A stretch of 64,000 nt of DNA from NCBI RefSeq assembly GCF_025643335.1, contig NZ_CP092489.1:3234501-3298500 (forward strand), in the 5' to 3' direction. A program made the translations under genes and the position numbers. Below, one piece after another: positions 55,932 to 64,000 of the stretch; position 1 is the stretch's first letter; the number at the start of each line of letters is the position of its first letter. The notes below the pieces were generated by a model. The model ran no database searches, was not told the origin of the DNA, and worked only from the letters and a program-made list of their open reading frames with translations. Source of the DNA: Endozoicomonas sp. Mp262. Lineage in GTDB: Bacteria > Pseudomonadota > Gammaproteobacteria > Pseudomonadales > Endozoicomonadaceae.

Positions 55932-57224
55932 TTAACAAGGCAGCTCGGTCAGTTCAAAAAACAGGTTCAGTACTTCAGCCAGCTGGCAGGCATCTTTTGT
56001 TCCGGCTAACTCACGGATAGAGTGCATGCCGAAGGTTGGCAGGCCGATATCCAGGGTGCGCAGACCCAGTTCTCCCTCAGTCAGTGGGCCAATGGTGCTG
56101 CCACAGGCCAGGTCGGTTCGGGTAACAAAGTACTGGACACCCGCCCCCACCTGCCTGCTCAGCATTTTATAAATGCTCGCTGTTTCATCGCTGGTGGCGT
56201 AGCGATGGTTAGCATTAATCTTGAGCACGGGCCCCTGGTTAATTTGAGGCTGATGGTTGCCATCATGACGGTCACTGAAATTAGGGTGAATGGCATGGGC
56301 ATTATCGGCAGAGATAATCATGGACTGGCTCATGGCCCTGGTCAGAGCTTCCCCCGGGCCTGCGATTCGTTCAAGTATATTTTTCAGCAGCGGTCCCTGG
56401 GCGCCGGTGGCTGAATTGCTGCCTATTTCTTCGTGATCATTGCACACCATCAGGGCGGTTGTTTCGCTTTCTTTATGGTTAATCAGGGATTGTAAGCCCA
56501 CAAAGCAGCTCAGCAGGTTGTCCAGTCGGGCGCTGGCAATAAATTCATCCCGCATACCAATAATGGCAGGTCGCTGGGTATCGTAGAAGGACAGGTCAAA
56601 TTCCATCACTTCCTGGCAATCCGTATGGCCTTCACTGATCAGGTGCTCTTTCAATAATGCCCTGAAATCCGCTTTCTCGTCTTTGCCCAGCTGGAAAAGT
56701 ACGGGTGGGATATCAGTCTGTGGGTTAATAGAACGCTGCTTATTGGCTTCCCGGTCAAGGTGTATGGCCAGACTGGGGACAGTGGCAATGGCTTTTTCGA
56801 AGTTGATCAGCTGGCTGGTGAGGCGGTTATCGGTGGTGATGTATTGCACCCGGCCTGCCAGGGAGAGATCACGGTCAAACCATGGGTTAAGCAGGGCGCC
56901 ACCATAAACTTCTACGCCCAGCTGCAGGTAGCCGTTCCTGGTTAATTCCGGCGTTGGCTTTACTTTCAGGCAGGGGAAGTCGGTATGGGCACCCACCATG
57001 CGGAAGCCTTTATCGGCCTTTCCCATAACAAAGGCGACAATGGATGAGTCATTACGGGTGACATAATAACGGCCGCCGGTGGTCAGGGACCAGCTATCGG
57101 ATTCAGATAGCTTTTGAAATCCATGGGCCTCAAGCTTCTCACCCATATTTTTTACCGCATGGTAAGGGGTGGGAGAAGCATGAAGAAAATCGAGTAACTG
57201 CTGGTTGAAATCGTGCTGGTTCAT
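55932..57224 (-). CDS. apeB: M18-family aspartyl aminopeptidase
   Basis: Cytoplasmic zinc aminopeptidase that removes N-terminal acidic residues. The 430-residue length matches ApeB. Metal ligands and catalytic residues lie in VGAHTDFPCLKVKP (His, Asp), VCNDHEEIGSNSATGAQGPL (Asp, Glu-Glu) and SADNAHAIHPNF (Asp, His), with a final His in GLPTFGMHSIRELAG. It makes a large dodecamer in related species. ATG at 57224 is followed by the usual FLHASPTPYHAVKN start. Confidence 0.95.
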   Translation of the reverse strand: MNQHDFNQQLLDFLHASPTPYHAVKNMGEKLEAHGFQKLSESDSWSLTTGGRYYVTRNDSSIVAFVMGKADKGFRMVGAHTDFPCLKVKPTPELTRNGYLQLGVEVYGGALLNPWFDRDLSLAGRVQYITTDNRLTSQLINFEKAIATVPSLAIHLDREANKQRSINPQTDIPPVLFQLGKDEKADFRALLKEHLISEGHTDCQEVMEFDLSFYDTQRPAIIGMRDEFIASARLDNLLSCFVGLQSLINHKESETTALMVCNDHEEIGSNSATGAQGPLLKNILERIAGPGEALTRAMSQSMIISADNAHAIHPNFSDRHDGNHQPQINQGPVLKINANHRYATSDETASIYKMLSRQVGAGVQYFVTRTDLACGSTIGPLTEGELGLRTLDIGLPTFGMHSIRELAGTKDACQLAEVLNLFFELTELPC

Positions 57225-57369
57225 TAATACTTCCTGAACGGACAGCTGTTATTGGATAAAATTCTGGCCGCATTTTTACACTTCGACTGTAGTATGTTCA
57301 ACAATCCCTTTTGTCTGAGGTCAATATTAGTGGTAATTTGAATGAGCTATAAAAAAATAAGAATAAATA

Positions 57370-58692
57370 ATGCATAAAAAACAAGCAGTTGATTTGCTGG
57401 TTACTGCCAGCTGGGTTATCCCCGTTATTCCTGAAGGCCAGGTTTATAAAGATTACGCTATTGCCATTAATCAGCAGAAGATTGTTGGTTTAAGCCCTCA
57501 GTCAGAGGTCGGGCAGAAGTATCATTATTCAGAAAGAGTAGATTTGCCTGGACAGGTGGTGATGCCCGGGTTAATCAATGCCCATGGTCATATACCCATG
57601 TCGCTATTTAGAGGAATGGCCGACGACTATGAATTGATGACCTGGCTTGAACAGCATATCTGGCCAGCGGAACAGAAATGGTTGGGTGAAGCATTTGTTC
57701 ATGACGGTGCTGAATTGGCGATGGCCGAGATGCTGTTATCGGGTAGTACCTGTTTTCAAGATATGTATTTATTTCCTGAGGTAACGGCGCGTATTGCGGG
57801 TAAGGTGGGAATGCGTTCGCAGATTAGCCCGGTCATTTTTGACTTTCCGTCTGCATGGGGTAAAGGGCCTGATGACTACATTGAAAAAATACTGGACCTG
57901 TATAGTGCTTATAAAGACAGCTCGCTTGTAACCATTGGCCTGGGGCCGCATGCACCCTATACCGTAGGGGACAGGACGCTGGAGCGTGTGGCAGCCATTG
58001 CTGAAACATTCAATATGCCGGTGCAAATGCATGTGCATGAGACCGCTGATGAGGTTGCTTCTGCCATAGAGGAAACAGGAATGCGACCTTTGCAGCGGCT
58101 GGAAAAGCTGGGGTTGCTTTCACCCAGGTTTCAGGCAGTGCATATGACCCAGATTGATAAGACAGATATAGCATTGCTGGTGGATAGTGGCAGTCATGTG
58201 ATTCATTGTCCAGAGTCAAACCTGAAGCTGGCTAGCGGTTTTTGCCCAAGCCATCAGTTGATCACGGCAGGTGTCAATGTGGCCCTGGGATCAGATGGGG
58301 CGGCCAGTAATAATGACCTTGACTTATTTGGAGAGTTGAAGACGGCGGCATTGATCGCGAAAGCGGTAGCCAGTGATGCCACTGCCGTTGATGCCCATAA
58401 AGCCCTGGCAATAGCCACAATAAATGGTGCAGCAGCATTGGGTATGAGTGATAAGGTGGGGTCGATTGAACCGGGCAAAGAGGCTGACCTGATTGCAGTG
58501 AATCTATCTCATGTGTCCAGTCAGCCGGTTTATGACCCGGCTTCTTTGCTGGTCTATGGCAATTGTGGACACAAAGTAAGCCATGTCTGGATTGCCGGTC
58601 AGTGCCAGGTAAAAGAGGGCAAGCTCACTCAGTTTGATTGGGCTGACCTCTGTAATAGAGCAGAATCATGGCAATTAAAAATTGCTACATAA
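57370..58692 (+). CDS. mtaD: 5'-methylthioadenosine/S-adenosylhomocysteine deaminase (amidohydrolase)
   Basis: TRZ/ATZ-family metal-dependent deaminase of 440 residues. Metal-binding His are in GLINAHGHIPMSLFRGMADD, HVHETADEV and HMTQIDKTD; the last Asp is in LGSDGAASNNDLDLF. The substrate pocket pattern GLGPHAPYTVGDRTL and the downstream PESNLKLASGFCP fit MtaD-type enzymes of Pseudomonas and relatives, which deaminate methylthioadenosine to methylthioinosine. It could instead act on another purine; the exact substrate is inferred from sequence pattern. Confidence 0.85.
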   Translation: MHKKQAVDLLVTASWVIPVIPEGQVYKDYAIAINQQKIVGLSPQSEVGQKYHYSERVDLPGQVVMPGLINAHGHIPMSLFRGMADDYELMTWLEQHIWPAEQKWLGEAFVHDGAELAMAEMLLSGSTCFQDMYLFPEVTARIAGKVGMRSQISPVIFDFPSAWGKGPDDYIEKILDLYSAYKDSSLVTIGLGPHAPYTVGDRTLERVAAIAETFNMPVQMHVHETADEVASAIEETGMRPLQRLEKLGLLSPRFQAVHMTQIDKTDIALLVDSGSHVIHCPESNLKLASGFCPSHQLITAGVNVALGSDGAASNNDLDLFGELKTAALIAKAVASDATAVDAHKALAIATINGAAALGMSDKVGSIEPGKEADLIAVNLSHVSSQPVYDPASLLVYGNCGHKVSHVWIAGQCQVKEGKLTQFDWADLCNRAESWQLKIAT

Positions 58693-58709
58693 GCAAACCT
58701 CAACAGCCT

Positions 58710-58928
58710 TTAATCTAACGCTACAATTGTACTCGGCAAGGCAAGGGCCTTAATTTTTTCCAATTGAGGCTCTTTTACCGGAGGTGTGATCTCCAGGCAC
58801 ATTCCGCATTCCGATGATATGGCACGGGGCACTGGCATGACCCGGCAAGGTATGTTCAGTTCCTTAAGGTGGTTTTCAGCCTGTATAACAGCTCGAGTAT
58901 TTTCCAGAAGAAGAAATTGTCTTGCCAT
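58710..58928 (-). CDS. DUF3343 putative Se/S carrier-like protein
   Basis: 72 residues from ATG 58928 (MARQFLLLENTRAVIQAENHLKELNIPCRVMPVPRAISSECGMCLEI), which has AGGT eight bases upstream; a TTG at 58967 would overlap the previous gene. The conserved SSECGMC pair of Cys is the family signature. DUF3343 proteins are proposed selenium or sulfur carriers and occur beside YedF and cysteine-desulfurase-like genes, as here. Third gene of a three-gene minus-strand operon. Confidence 0.82.
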   Translation of the reverse strand: MARQFLLLENTRAVIQAENHLKELNIPCRVMPVPRAISSECGMCLEITPPVKEPQLEKIKALALPSTIVALD

Positions 58929-58963
58929 AAAACGATACCTGTATTTTTTTATTGGTGATGAGC

Positions 58964-60079
58964 TCAAGCCAACTCTTGAAAGGCTTCAAGCAAGTAACCC
59001 AGGTCATCTGCCGTATGGTAGGGCGATAGTGATATACGGCAGGTTCCTGATGGTGCCGTGCCCAGGTGTTGATGAGCCAGAGGCGCGCAGTGGAGTCCTG
59101 AACGGGTCTCTATGCCAAACAGGGAGTCCAGTTTCCAGGCCAGTTCACCGCTATCCATGCTCTCGTGTGTCAGGGAAAACAGGCTGCCTTGCTGCCTGGG
59201 GTTGGTGGCAGCATAGAGTTGAAAGGCAGGAATATCTCTAATGGCAGCCAGCAGTTCATGCAGGTTACTTTGGGTATAAGCTTGCTCTGGCTTGTTGGCA
59301 AGGGCTGCTTCAAGGCCGAATAAGCCGGCAATATTGGGTGTACCAGCTTCAAATCGATCTGGCAGGCTATCCGGCATGGACAGGTGCTCGCTGTTGCTGC
59401 CGGTTCCGCCCAGTAGTAAAGGGCTGATCCGCTCGGGATTTTTTGCCCAGAACCCTCCAGTTCCCGTTGGTCCCATTAAACCTTTATGGCCTGTAAATAC
59501 GACAAAATCCAGCCCCCATTGCTCGGCCAGGAAGTTATGCTTGCCCAGGGATTGAGAGGCATCAATCATGACGGGTGCTGAATGAATGGTTTTCCGGAGT
59601 GTTTCAAGGGGCTGGGTAACACCATTGACATTGCTTTGATGATTGATGATAACCAGGCGGGTATCCTCAGGTACATGAATCCGGTCACAGTCTATGGTGC
59701 CATCGGGATGGGCTGGCAGTGGTTCCACTGTGATCTTTCCAGCCAGGCGCAGGGCTTCCAGGGGACGGGCAATGGCATTGTGTTCCATGGGTGAAATCAA
59801 TACCCGGCCACCCTCAAGGTCAAGTCCGTTGATCACAGTATTGGCGGCCTGGGTGGCATTGGCCGTGAATCCGATATTTTCTGCCTGGCTGACACCCAGC
59901 TCTTGTGCCAGGGCATCACGACATTGCTCGATTGTTCGGGCTACGGTAAAGGTCCGGGTATTGGCAGAGCGACCGTAGCTGCCACCAATCTCGGTGAGAT
60001 AATGACTAATGGCAGCGGCCACGGCTGGAGGTTTGGGAAAACTGGTGGCGCTATTATCGAAATAGGTGAGCCGTTTCAT
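58964..60079 (-). CDS. Cysteine desulfurase-like class V aminotransferase
   Basis: 371-residue PLP enzyme of the NifS/SufS class. It begins [20 protein letters not shown], has the substrate-site [12 protein letters not shown] and HNAIARPLE, Asp173 in [11 protein letters not shown], the PLP Lys199 in [15 protein letters not shown], and a catalytic Cys in [16 protein letters not shown]. Related enzymes in selenium loci may release Se or S from selenocysteine or cysteine for the carrier proteins on either side. It overlaps the YedF-like gene by one base (TGATG), which supports coupled translation. Confidence 0.88.
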   Translation of the reverse strand: MKRLTYFDNSATSFPKPPAVAAAISHYLTEIGGSYGRSANTRTFTVARTIEQCRDALAQELGVSQAENIGFTANATQAANTVINGLDLEGGRVLISPMEHNAIARPLEALRLAGKITVEPLPAHPDGTIDCDRIHVPEDTRLVIINHQSNVNGVTQPLETLRKTIHSAPVMIDASQSLGKHNFLAEQWGLDFVVFTGHKGLMGPTGTGGFWAKNPERISPLLLGGTGSNSEHLSMPDSLPDRFEAGTPNIAGLFGLEAALANKPEQAYTQSNLHELLAAIRDIPAFQLYAATNPRQQGSLFSLTHESMDSGELAWKLDSLFGIETRSGLHCAPLAHQHLGTAPSGTCRISLSPYHTADDLGYLLEAFQELA

Positions 60080-60429
60080 CAGGGGTAAACCACGTGACTG
60101 GCTTGGGCCAGGGTTTCGGAAATTGTGTACATATTGGAGATTTCACCCGCAGCCAGCTTTGCTTTTAATTCAAAGTGATTAACACAGGTGCCGCATAGTA
60201 GCAGTTTAATGCCCTGGCTTTCCAACGCTGCCAGGCTTTCTTCTACACCGCTGCCATAGGTGGCCAGTTTAACGCCGCCGTTGTAAAACACCAGGGTAGA
60301 GGGTTTATTGTTCAACTCCAGCAATGAGTTGATATAAGCCTTGATCAACGTGGCTCCCAGCTCATCGCTGCCACTTCCCATTTGATCTCTTTTGAAGGCA
60401 ATTACATAGCCGTCACCAGATTCGATCAT
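60079..60429 (-). CDS. YedF-like selenium-metabolism protein lacking the TusA domain
   Basis: 116 residues that match the C-terminal DsrE-like domain of Yed[31 protein letters not shown], then [18 protein letters not shown] and [30 protein letters not shown]. Cys79 and Cys82 in LCGTC are the likely reactive pair. Full YedF has an N-terminal TusA-like domain with its own Cys-Pro motif; that part is absent, and the gene starts cleanly with GGAGG seven bases upstream, so this looks like a naturally short form rather than a break. First gene of the three-gene operon. Confidence 0.85.
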   Translation of the reverse strand: MIESGDGYVIAFKRDQMGSGSDELGATLIKAYINSLLELNNKPSTLVFYNGGVKLATYGSGVEESLAALESQGIKLLLCGTCVNHFELKAKLAAGEISNMYTISETLAQASHVVYP

Positions 60430-60635
60430 AATAATACCTCCATTTATTTTGCGATTACTTGCTGGTTTCAGCAGATTTAAAATACAGATGAGGAATCATC
60501 CATTAACCAGCCAGTTTTTTGCAGTGACGTGTATCAATGTTTACTCGGGTTAAGTGATTTCCGAGCTAGTGGCTCAAGGCTTTGTGAAGATAAAATGCCG
60601 CTTTTAACCCTATTGAACGGTTTTAAGGATACTTT

Positions 60636-61634
60636 GTGAAACTATCCAAAGTACTGGCTGGTGCTATTCTGGCAGTCAGTTCTCTCTCTGCGACTTATTC
60701 CATTGCAGATAACTCCCCGACTAAAAGTGGCACAGGCATGGATATCTGGTTTGATACCGGTGGTCCTGTGGGTGGTGCCTATAACACCGTTGTGCAAAAT
60801 GGCGCGCAACAGGCCTGTATTGACCTGGGCTGTAATATCCGGTTTCTGTATTCAGACTGGAGTCCTCAAAAAATGATTGAGAACTTCAGTAAGGCATTGG
60901 GTTCAAAACCGGATGGTATTGTGGTGATGGGGCATCCCGGAGACGATGCTTTTGCCAGGCTGATTAAAGAGGCCCGGGACAGTGGCATTCAGGTAACCTC
61001 CAGTGATACCGAGCTGCCCCGTATAATGAGCGAGTACCGCAGCGAAGGCTTTGGTTATGCCGGGACGGATAATAGAACCAGGGGTACGATGCTTGCCAGT
61101 GAAACACTACGCCGTTTTTCATTAAAGGCGGGTGACCGCGCCCTGGTCTGGGGACTGAAAAGCAAGCCCAATCGGGGGCTGTCTACCCAGGGTATGCTGG
61201 ATACTTTGAAGGAAGCGGGCTTGAGCGTTGACTATATGGAAATCAGTGCCGAGCTTGATAAGGACCCAACCCTGGGGATGCCACTGATGACAGCTTACCT
61301 GTCCCGTCACCCGGATACCAAACTGATTATGATTGACCATGGCGCCCTGACCGGTCAGTTAGAGAACTTCTTACGTGCCGCCGGTGTTCAGCCGGATAAG
61401 ATCATTACCGCAGGTTTCAGCCTGTCACCTGCTACGGCAGCTGCCGTGAAGCGGGGCTATGTTGACCTGGTGGGGGATGGTCAGCCTTTCCTTCAAGGGT
61501 ATTTGCCGGTCATCCAGCTGGTGTTGAGCAAGCGGTTCGGGTTCTCTGGCCTGGAGGTGGATACCGGTGGCGGCTTCATTTCCCGTGACAATATTGATGT
61601 GATTGCGCCTTTGGCGAAAAAAGGACTTCGTTAA
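60636..61634 (+). CDS. Sugar ABC transporter substrate-binding protein (RbsB-like)
   Basis: Periplasmic binding protein type I, 332 residues with a signal peptide (MKLSKVLAGAILAVSSLSATYSIA). The pattern IWFDTGGPVGGAYNTVVQNGAQQACIDLG, PDGIVVMGHPGDDAFARLIKEARDSGIQVTSSDTEL and FGYAGTDNRTRGTMLASETLRRF is typical of ribose/galactose-type binding proteins. GTG at 60636 is the start. First gene of a transporter operon that leads to a GH4 glycosidase, so its ligand is probably an oligosaccharide or glycoside; the sugar itself is not determined. Confidence 0.88.
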   Translation: MKLSKVLAGAILAVSSLSATYSIADNSPTKSGTGMDIWFDTGGPVGGAYNTVVQNGAQQACIDLGCNIRFLYSDWSPQKMIENFSKALGSKPDGIVVMGHPGDDAFARLIKEARDSGIQVTSSDTELPRIMSEYRSEGFGYAGTDNRTRGTMLASETLRRFSLKAGDRALVWGLKSKPNRGLSTQGMLDTLKEAGLSVDYMEISAELDKDPTLGMPLMTAYLSRHPDTKLIMIDHGALTGQLENFLRAAGVQPDKIITAGFSLSPATAAAVKRGYVDLVGDGQPFLQGYLPVIQLVLSKRFGFSGLEVDTGGGFISRDNIDVIAPLAKKGLR

Positions 61635-61636
61635 AC

Positions 61637-62410
61637 ATGGGTGCCCTGCTTGAACTGCAGGGCGTGAACAAGTGGTTTAGCGGTGTTCATGCCCTTCGAA
61701 ATATTAATTTTCGCCTGAATAAAGGTGAAGTAGTCGCAATTCTTGGTGATAACGGTGCCGGTAAATCAACCTTAATCAAGGTGATTTCAGGCCTTCACCG
61801 TCCCGAGTCCGGTAAGCTGCGTGTTCGCGGAAAACCCGTCAGTTGGCAGCAGTATGATGTTAACAGGGCAAGAGCCCTGGGTGTTGAGACCGTCTACCAG
61901 GAGCGTTCCCTGGCAGAAAAGCAACCGGTTTGGCGTAACCTGTTTGTGGGGAGACACTTGCGTAACCGGTTTGGCTTTATTGATATGGCTAAAGAGAAGC
62001 GGATTACCGCCAGGCTGCTGAAGCAAATTGGACTTCGGGGTGTGGGCATTTCACCGGATTCGCCCGTTAGTGTGCTATCCGGCGGTGAACGACAGGGACT
62101 GGCTATTGGCCGGGCCATGCACTTTGACGCTGATATTATTATTCTTGATGAACCCACCAATGCCCTTTCTCTGGGAGAAACCAGTAAAGTCCTGTCATTT
62201 ATTCGACAAATACGGGATTCAGGCCGATCCTGTATCCTGATTTGCCACACGATGGCCCACGTGTATGAAGTGGCGGATCGTTATGTTTTTGTGGACCGTG
62301 GTGAGGTCTGTTATGAGTGCAATGCTGATGAGGTGACCCTGGAATCCCTGGGTCAGCAGCTGATAGCCATTGCCAGGGGTGAATATACGCACAAGGAGCG
62401 CACCCAATGA
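61637..62410 (+). CDS. Sugar ABC transporter ATP-binding protein, single-domain
   Basis: 257-residue ATPase with one nucleotide-binding domain: Walker A GDNGAGKST (37-45), Q-loop VYQERSLAEKQPVW, signature LSGGERQGLAIGRAM, Walker B IIILDEPTNALS, and switch ICHTMAHVYE. Most ribose-type systems use a fused two-domain protein (RbsA); a single-domain form as here is of the FrcA kind and must dimerise. It starts two bases after the binding-protein stop and overlaps the permease by four bases. Confidence 0.93.
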   Translation: MGALLELQGVNKWFSGVHALRNINFRLNKGEVVAILGDNGAGKSTLIKVISGLHRPESGKLRVRGKPVSWQQYDVNRARALGVETVYQERSLAEKQPVWRNLFVGRHLRNRFGFIDMAKEKRITARLLKQIGLRGVGISPDSPVSVLSGGERQGLAIGRAMHFDADIIILDEPTNALSLGETSKVLSFIRQIRDSGRSCILICHTMAHVYEVADRYVFVDRGEVCYECNADEVTLESLGQQLIAIARGEYTHKERTQ

Positions 62411-63429
62411 GTCAGCCTCCAGCCGTTGCGGCACTGCCACAACCCGTGGCTTCCGGTAACAATACGCCGTTCTGGCATAAACTTTACCCCTACCGCCACA
62501 AACTGGGCACATTATCCCTGCTGGTGATTTTGTGGCTGTTGTTTCTGGTTATGAGTCCGGAGACTTTCGGCTCTTCAAGGATTTATCTGTCCCTGATGAC
62601 CAGTATTCCCTTCCCGGCAATACTGGCATTAGCGCTTACCCTGATGGTGGTTGCGGGGGAAGTGGATATGTCCTTTCCTGCCATCATGGCATTTTCCAGC
62701 TATATTTTTGCAGTGACCTTCGAGGCAACGGGAGTGGCTGGTCTGGGACTGGTTGCAGCCCTGGTGGTAGGCGGCGGTGCAGGGTTATTGAATGCCTTGC
62801 TGGTGGTGCGACTGGGGGTGCCTTCCATTATTGCTACTATAGGTGCGCAGTTTTTCTGGTACGGGCTGGCTACGTTATTGGCTAATGGCATTGCCATCAG
62901 CATGGTGGAAATCCGCGAGACCCTGCTAAACAGCATTCTTACCGGTCGCCTGTTTGGCTGGCTGCCTATGCAGGCTGTCTGGTGCCTGATCCTGGCCGTT
63001 GCCGGTTCACTGCTGCTCCACCGGCATCACTTTGGTGACAATATTCGTTTTATTGGCGATAACCAGGAAACCGCTAGAATGATGGGGGTTGCCACAGATA
63101 AAACCCGTACCGGCCTGTTTGTTCTGGTGGGTGCCGTGAGTGCGCTGGTAGGTGTCATGGTTTGCAATGAAATGGGTTCATGGTGGCCAACCCAGGGTGA
63201 GGGCTACATGCTGCTGGTTTTTGCTTCGGTGTTTATTGGTGGCACTTCTGTCTTTGGTGGAGAGGGCACCCTGTCTGGCACCCTGATTGGCGCTATTGTT
63301 ATTGGCATGATTGAAGCCGGCATTATTGCTGGTGGCTTATCCGGTTTTTGGACTCGCATGGTTTACGGCCTGATTATTATCGCTTCGGTATCCGGTTACG
63401 CCGTGATATTTAAAAAGCAGGGTCAATAA
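62407..63429 (+). CDS. Sugar ABC transporter permease (RbsC/FrcC-like)
   Basis: 340-residue inner-membrane protein with about ten helices. It has AGEVDMSFPAIMAFSSYIFAVTFEATGV near the middle, a family hallmark, and SVFGGEGTLSGTLIGAIVIGMIEAGI in the C-terminal half, the typical cytoplasmic loop that contacts the ATPase. ATGA overlap with the ATPase gene implies coupled translation. It completes a binding protein/ATPase/permease set. Confidence 0.92.
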   Translation: MSQPPAVAALPQPVASGNNTPFWHKLYPYRHKLGTLSLLVILWLLFLVMSPETFGSSRIYLSLMTSIPFPAILALALTLMVVAGEVDMSFPAIMAFSSYIFAVTFEATGVAGLGLVAALVVGGGAGLLNALLVVRLGVPSIIATIGAQFFWYGLATLLANGIAISMVEIRETLLNSILTGRLFGWLPMQAVWCLILAVAGSLLLHRHHFGDNIRFIGDNQETARMMGVATDKTRTGLFVLVGAVSALVGVMVCNEMGSWWPTQGEGYMLLVFASVFIGGTSVFGGEGTLSGTLIGAIVIGMIEAGIIAGGLSGFWTRMVYGLIIIASVSGYAVIFKKQGQ

Positions 63430-63527
63430 CCCGGTATTTAATTCAAAAAATAATACGAATAATAGATCCATACCCGGTAATAAAAGCCTGCCTGGTATGG
63501 ATTAATCAGAGAGGTTTAAAACAATTA

Positions 63528-64000
63528 ATGAAAAAATTAACCATTATTGGTGCGGGTAGTATTATGTTTACCCGACAACTGTTGTCGGCGTTATTTGCCT
63601 GTGAAGCACTGCCCCCCTTAACCATCGTTCTTGAAGATTTAAATCCGCAGAAGTTGAAGGAAACATACCGGCTTATTGGCCTTATGGTTGAACAGGCGGG
63701 CGTGCCTGTGACGCTGGTCATGACCACCAACCAAAAAGAGGCACTGGGCGGCGCAGACTTTGTCATCAGTGCCATTCAGGTGGGCGGTCTTGAACCCTGG
63801 CGCCTGGAAGTGGATATTCCCAAAAAATACGGGGTTGATCAGGAAGTGGGGGATACCCTGGGATCCGGGGGTATTTTCAGGGCATTGCGGCAGATTCCGC
63901 CGACACTCTCGGTTGCACGGGATATGGAAGGGCTGTGTCCCAATGCCTTACTGCTGAATTATGCGAATCCATTGGCACCTCTAACCTGGGCTGTTAATAA
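63528..64000 (+). CDS. Glycoside hydrolase family 4, partial (runs off window)
   Basis: The first 157 codons of an NAD- and metal-dependent glycosidase. The N-terminal Rossmann fold starts KLTIIGAGSIMFTRQLLSALF, followed by IVLEDLNPQKL at the NAD-ribose-binding strand, ADFVISAIQVGG, KYGVDQEVGDTLGSGGIFRALR and NYANPLAPLTWAVN, a GH4 signature with metal-site residues to come. This form resembles MelA/AglA-type alpha-galactosidase, alpha-glucosidase or alpha-glucuronidase. GAGAGG lies upstream of ATG 63528. It follows the ABC operon by 98 bases and probably splits the imported glycoside. Confidence 0.88.
   Translation, partial: MKKLTIIGAGSIMFTRQLLSALFACEALPPLTIVLEDLNPQKLKETYRLIGLMVEQAGVPVTLVMTTNQKEALGGADFVISAIQVGGLEPWRLEVDIPKKYGVDQEVGDTLGSGGIFRALRQIPPTLSVARDMEGLCPNALLLNYANPLAPLTWAVN

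Overview
The window looks like a chromosomal segment of a marine, host-associated gammaproteobacterium. The order sdhCDAB-sucAB-lpdA-sucCD next to a divergent gltA, a complete type II secretion core, an RluF-type synthase and a Prc protease all fit Gammaproteobacteria. The dense and varied insertion sequences, together with proteins that look eukaryotic, make Endozoicomonas or a close relative my best guess. That name is inference from gene content, not from a search.

Layout. 1-8.6 kb is an insertion-sequence-rich stretch. It holds a partial DDE transposase, a SulP transporter gene split by a second IS of the same type (9-bp target duplication, frame exactly restored on excision), an IS256-type element, a coiled-coil protein with basic NLS-like clusters, and an IS1380-type transposase abutting it. 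8.7-13.1 kb has a large secreted protein of unknown function with a C11 tract in its coding sequence, a VanX-type dipeptidase, a TerC-family protein and a broken M15-peptidase-like gene. 13.1-26 kb is the TCA block: gltA (minus strand, near-consensus promoter), then sdhCDAB, sucAB, lpdA and sucCD on the plus strand, ending in a good terminator. 26.2-27.1 kb is a UbiA/MenA-like prenyltransferase. 27.2-38.4 kb is the type II secretion system, unusually split into divergent gspCD (minus) and gspEFGHIJKLM (plus).

38.4-47 kb is the accessory region. An IS982 element sits between gspM and the 3' end of a polymorphic-toxin gene, followed by a candidate periplasmic immunity gene. Next come a RAYT (REP-associated transposase) gene with REP-like repeats on both sides, and a DUF1778/GNAT toxin-antitoxin cassette whose toxin is split by an IS30 element (3-bp duplication). 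The whole cassette lies between two inverted 54-bp repeats. Just beyond it is an AT-rich gene for a protein with a signal peptide and a C-terminal segment strongly resembling the eukaryotic ETS DNA-binding domain. A predicted lipoprotein and a small secreted protein follow.

47-64 kb is mostly housekeeping: SapC-like protein, RluF, a cytochrome P450, an FMN reductase, an L,D-transpeptidase, a nested-palindrome repeat, Prc protease, M18 aminopeptidase, an MtaD-type deaminase, a three-gene selenium/sulfur cluster (YedF-like, cysteine-desulfurase-like, DUF3343), and a sugar ABC transporter leading into a GH4 glycosidase that runs off the window.

The most interesting candidates are the secreted ETS-like protein next to a type II secretion locus, the 54-bp inverted-repeat toxin-antitoxin cassette, the orphan toxin/immunity pair cut by IS982, the RAYT/REP unit, and the C11 tract.
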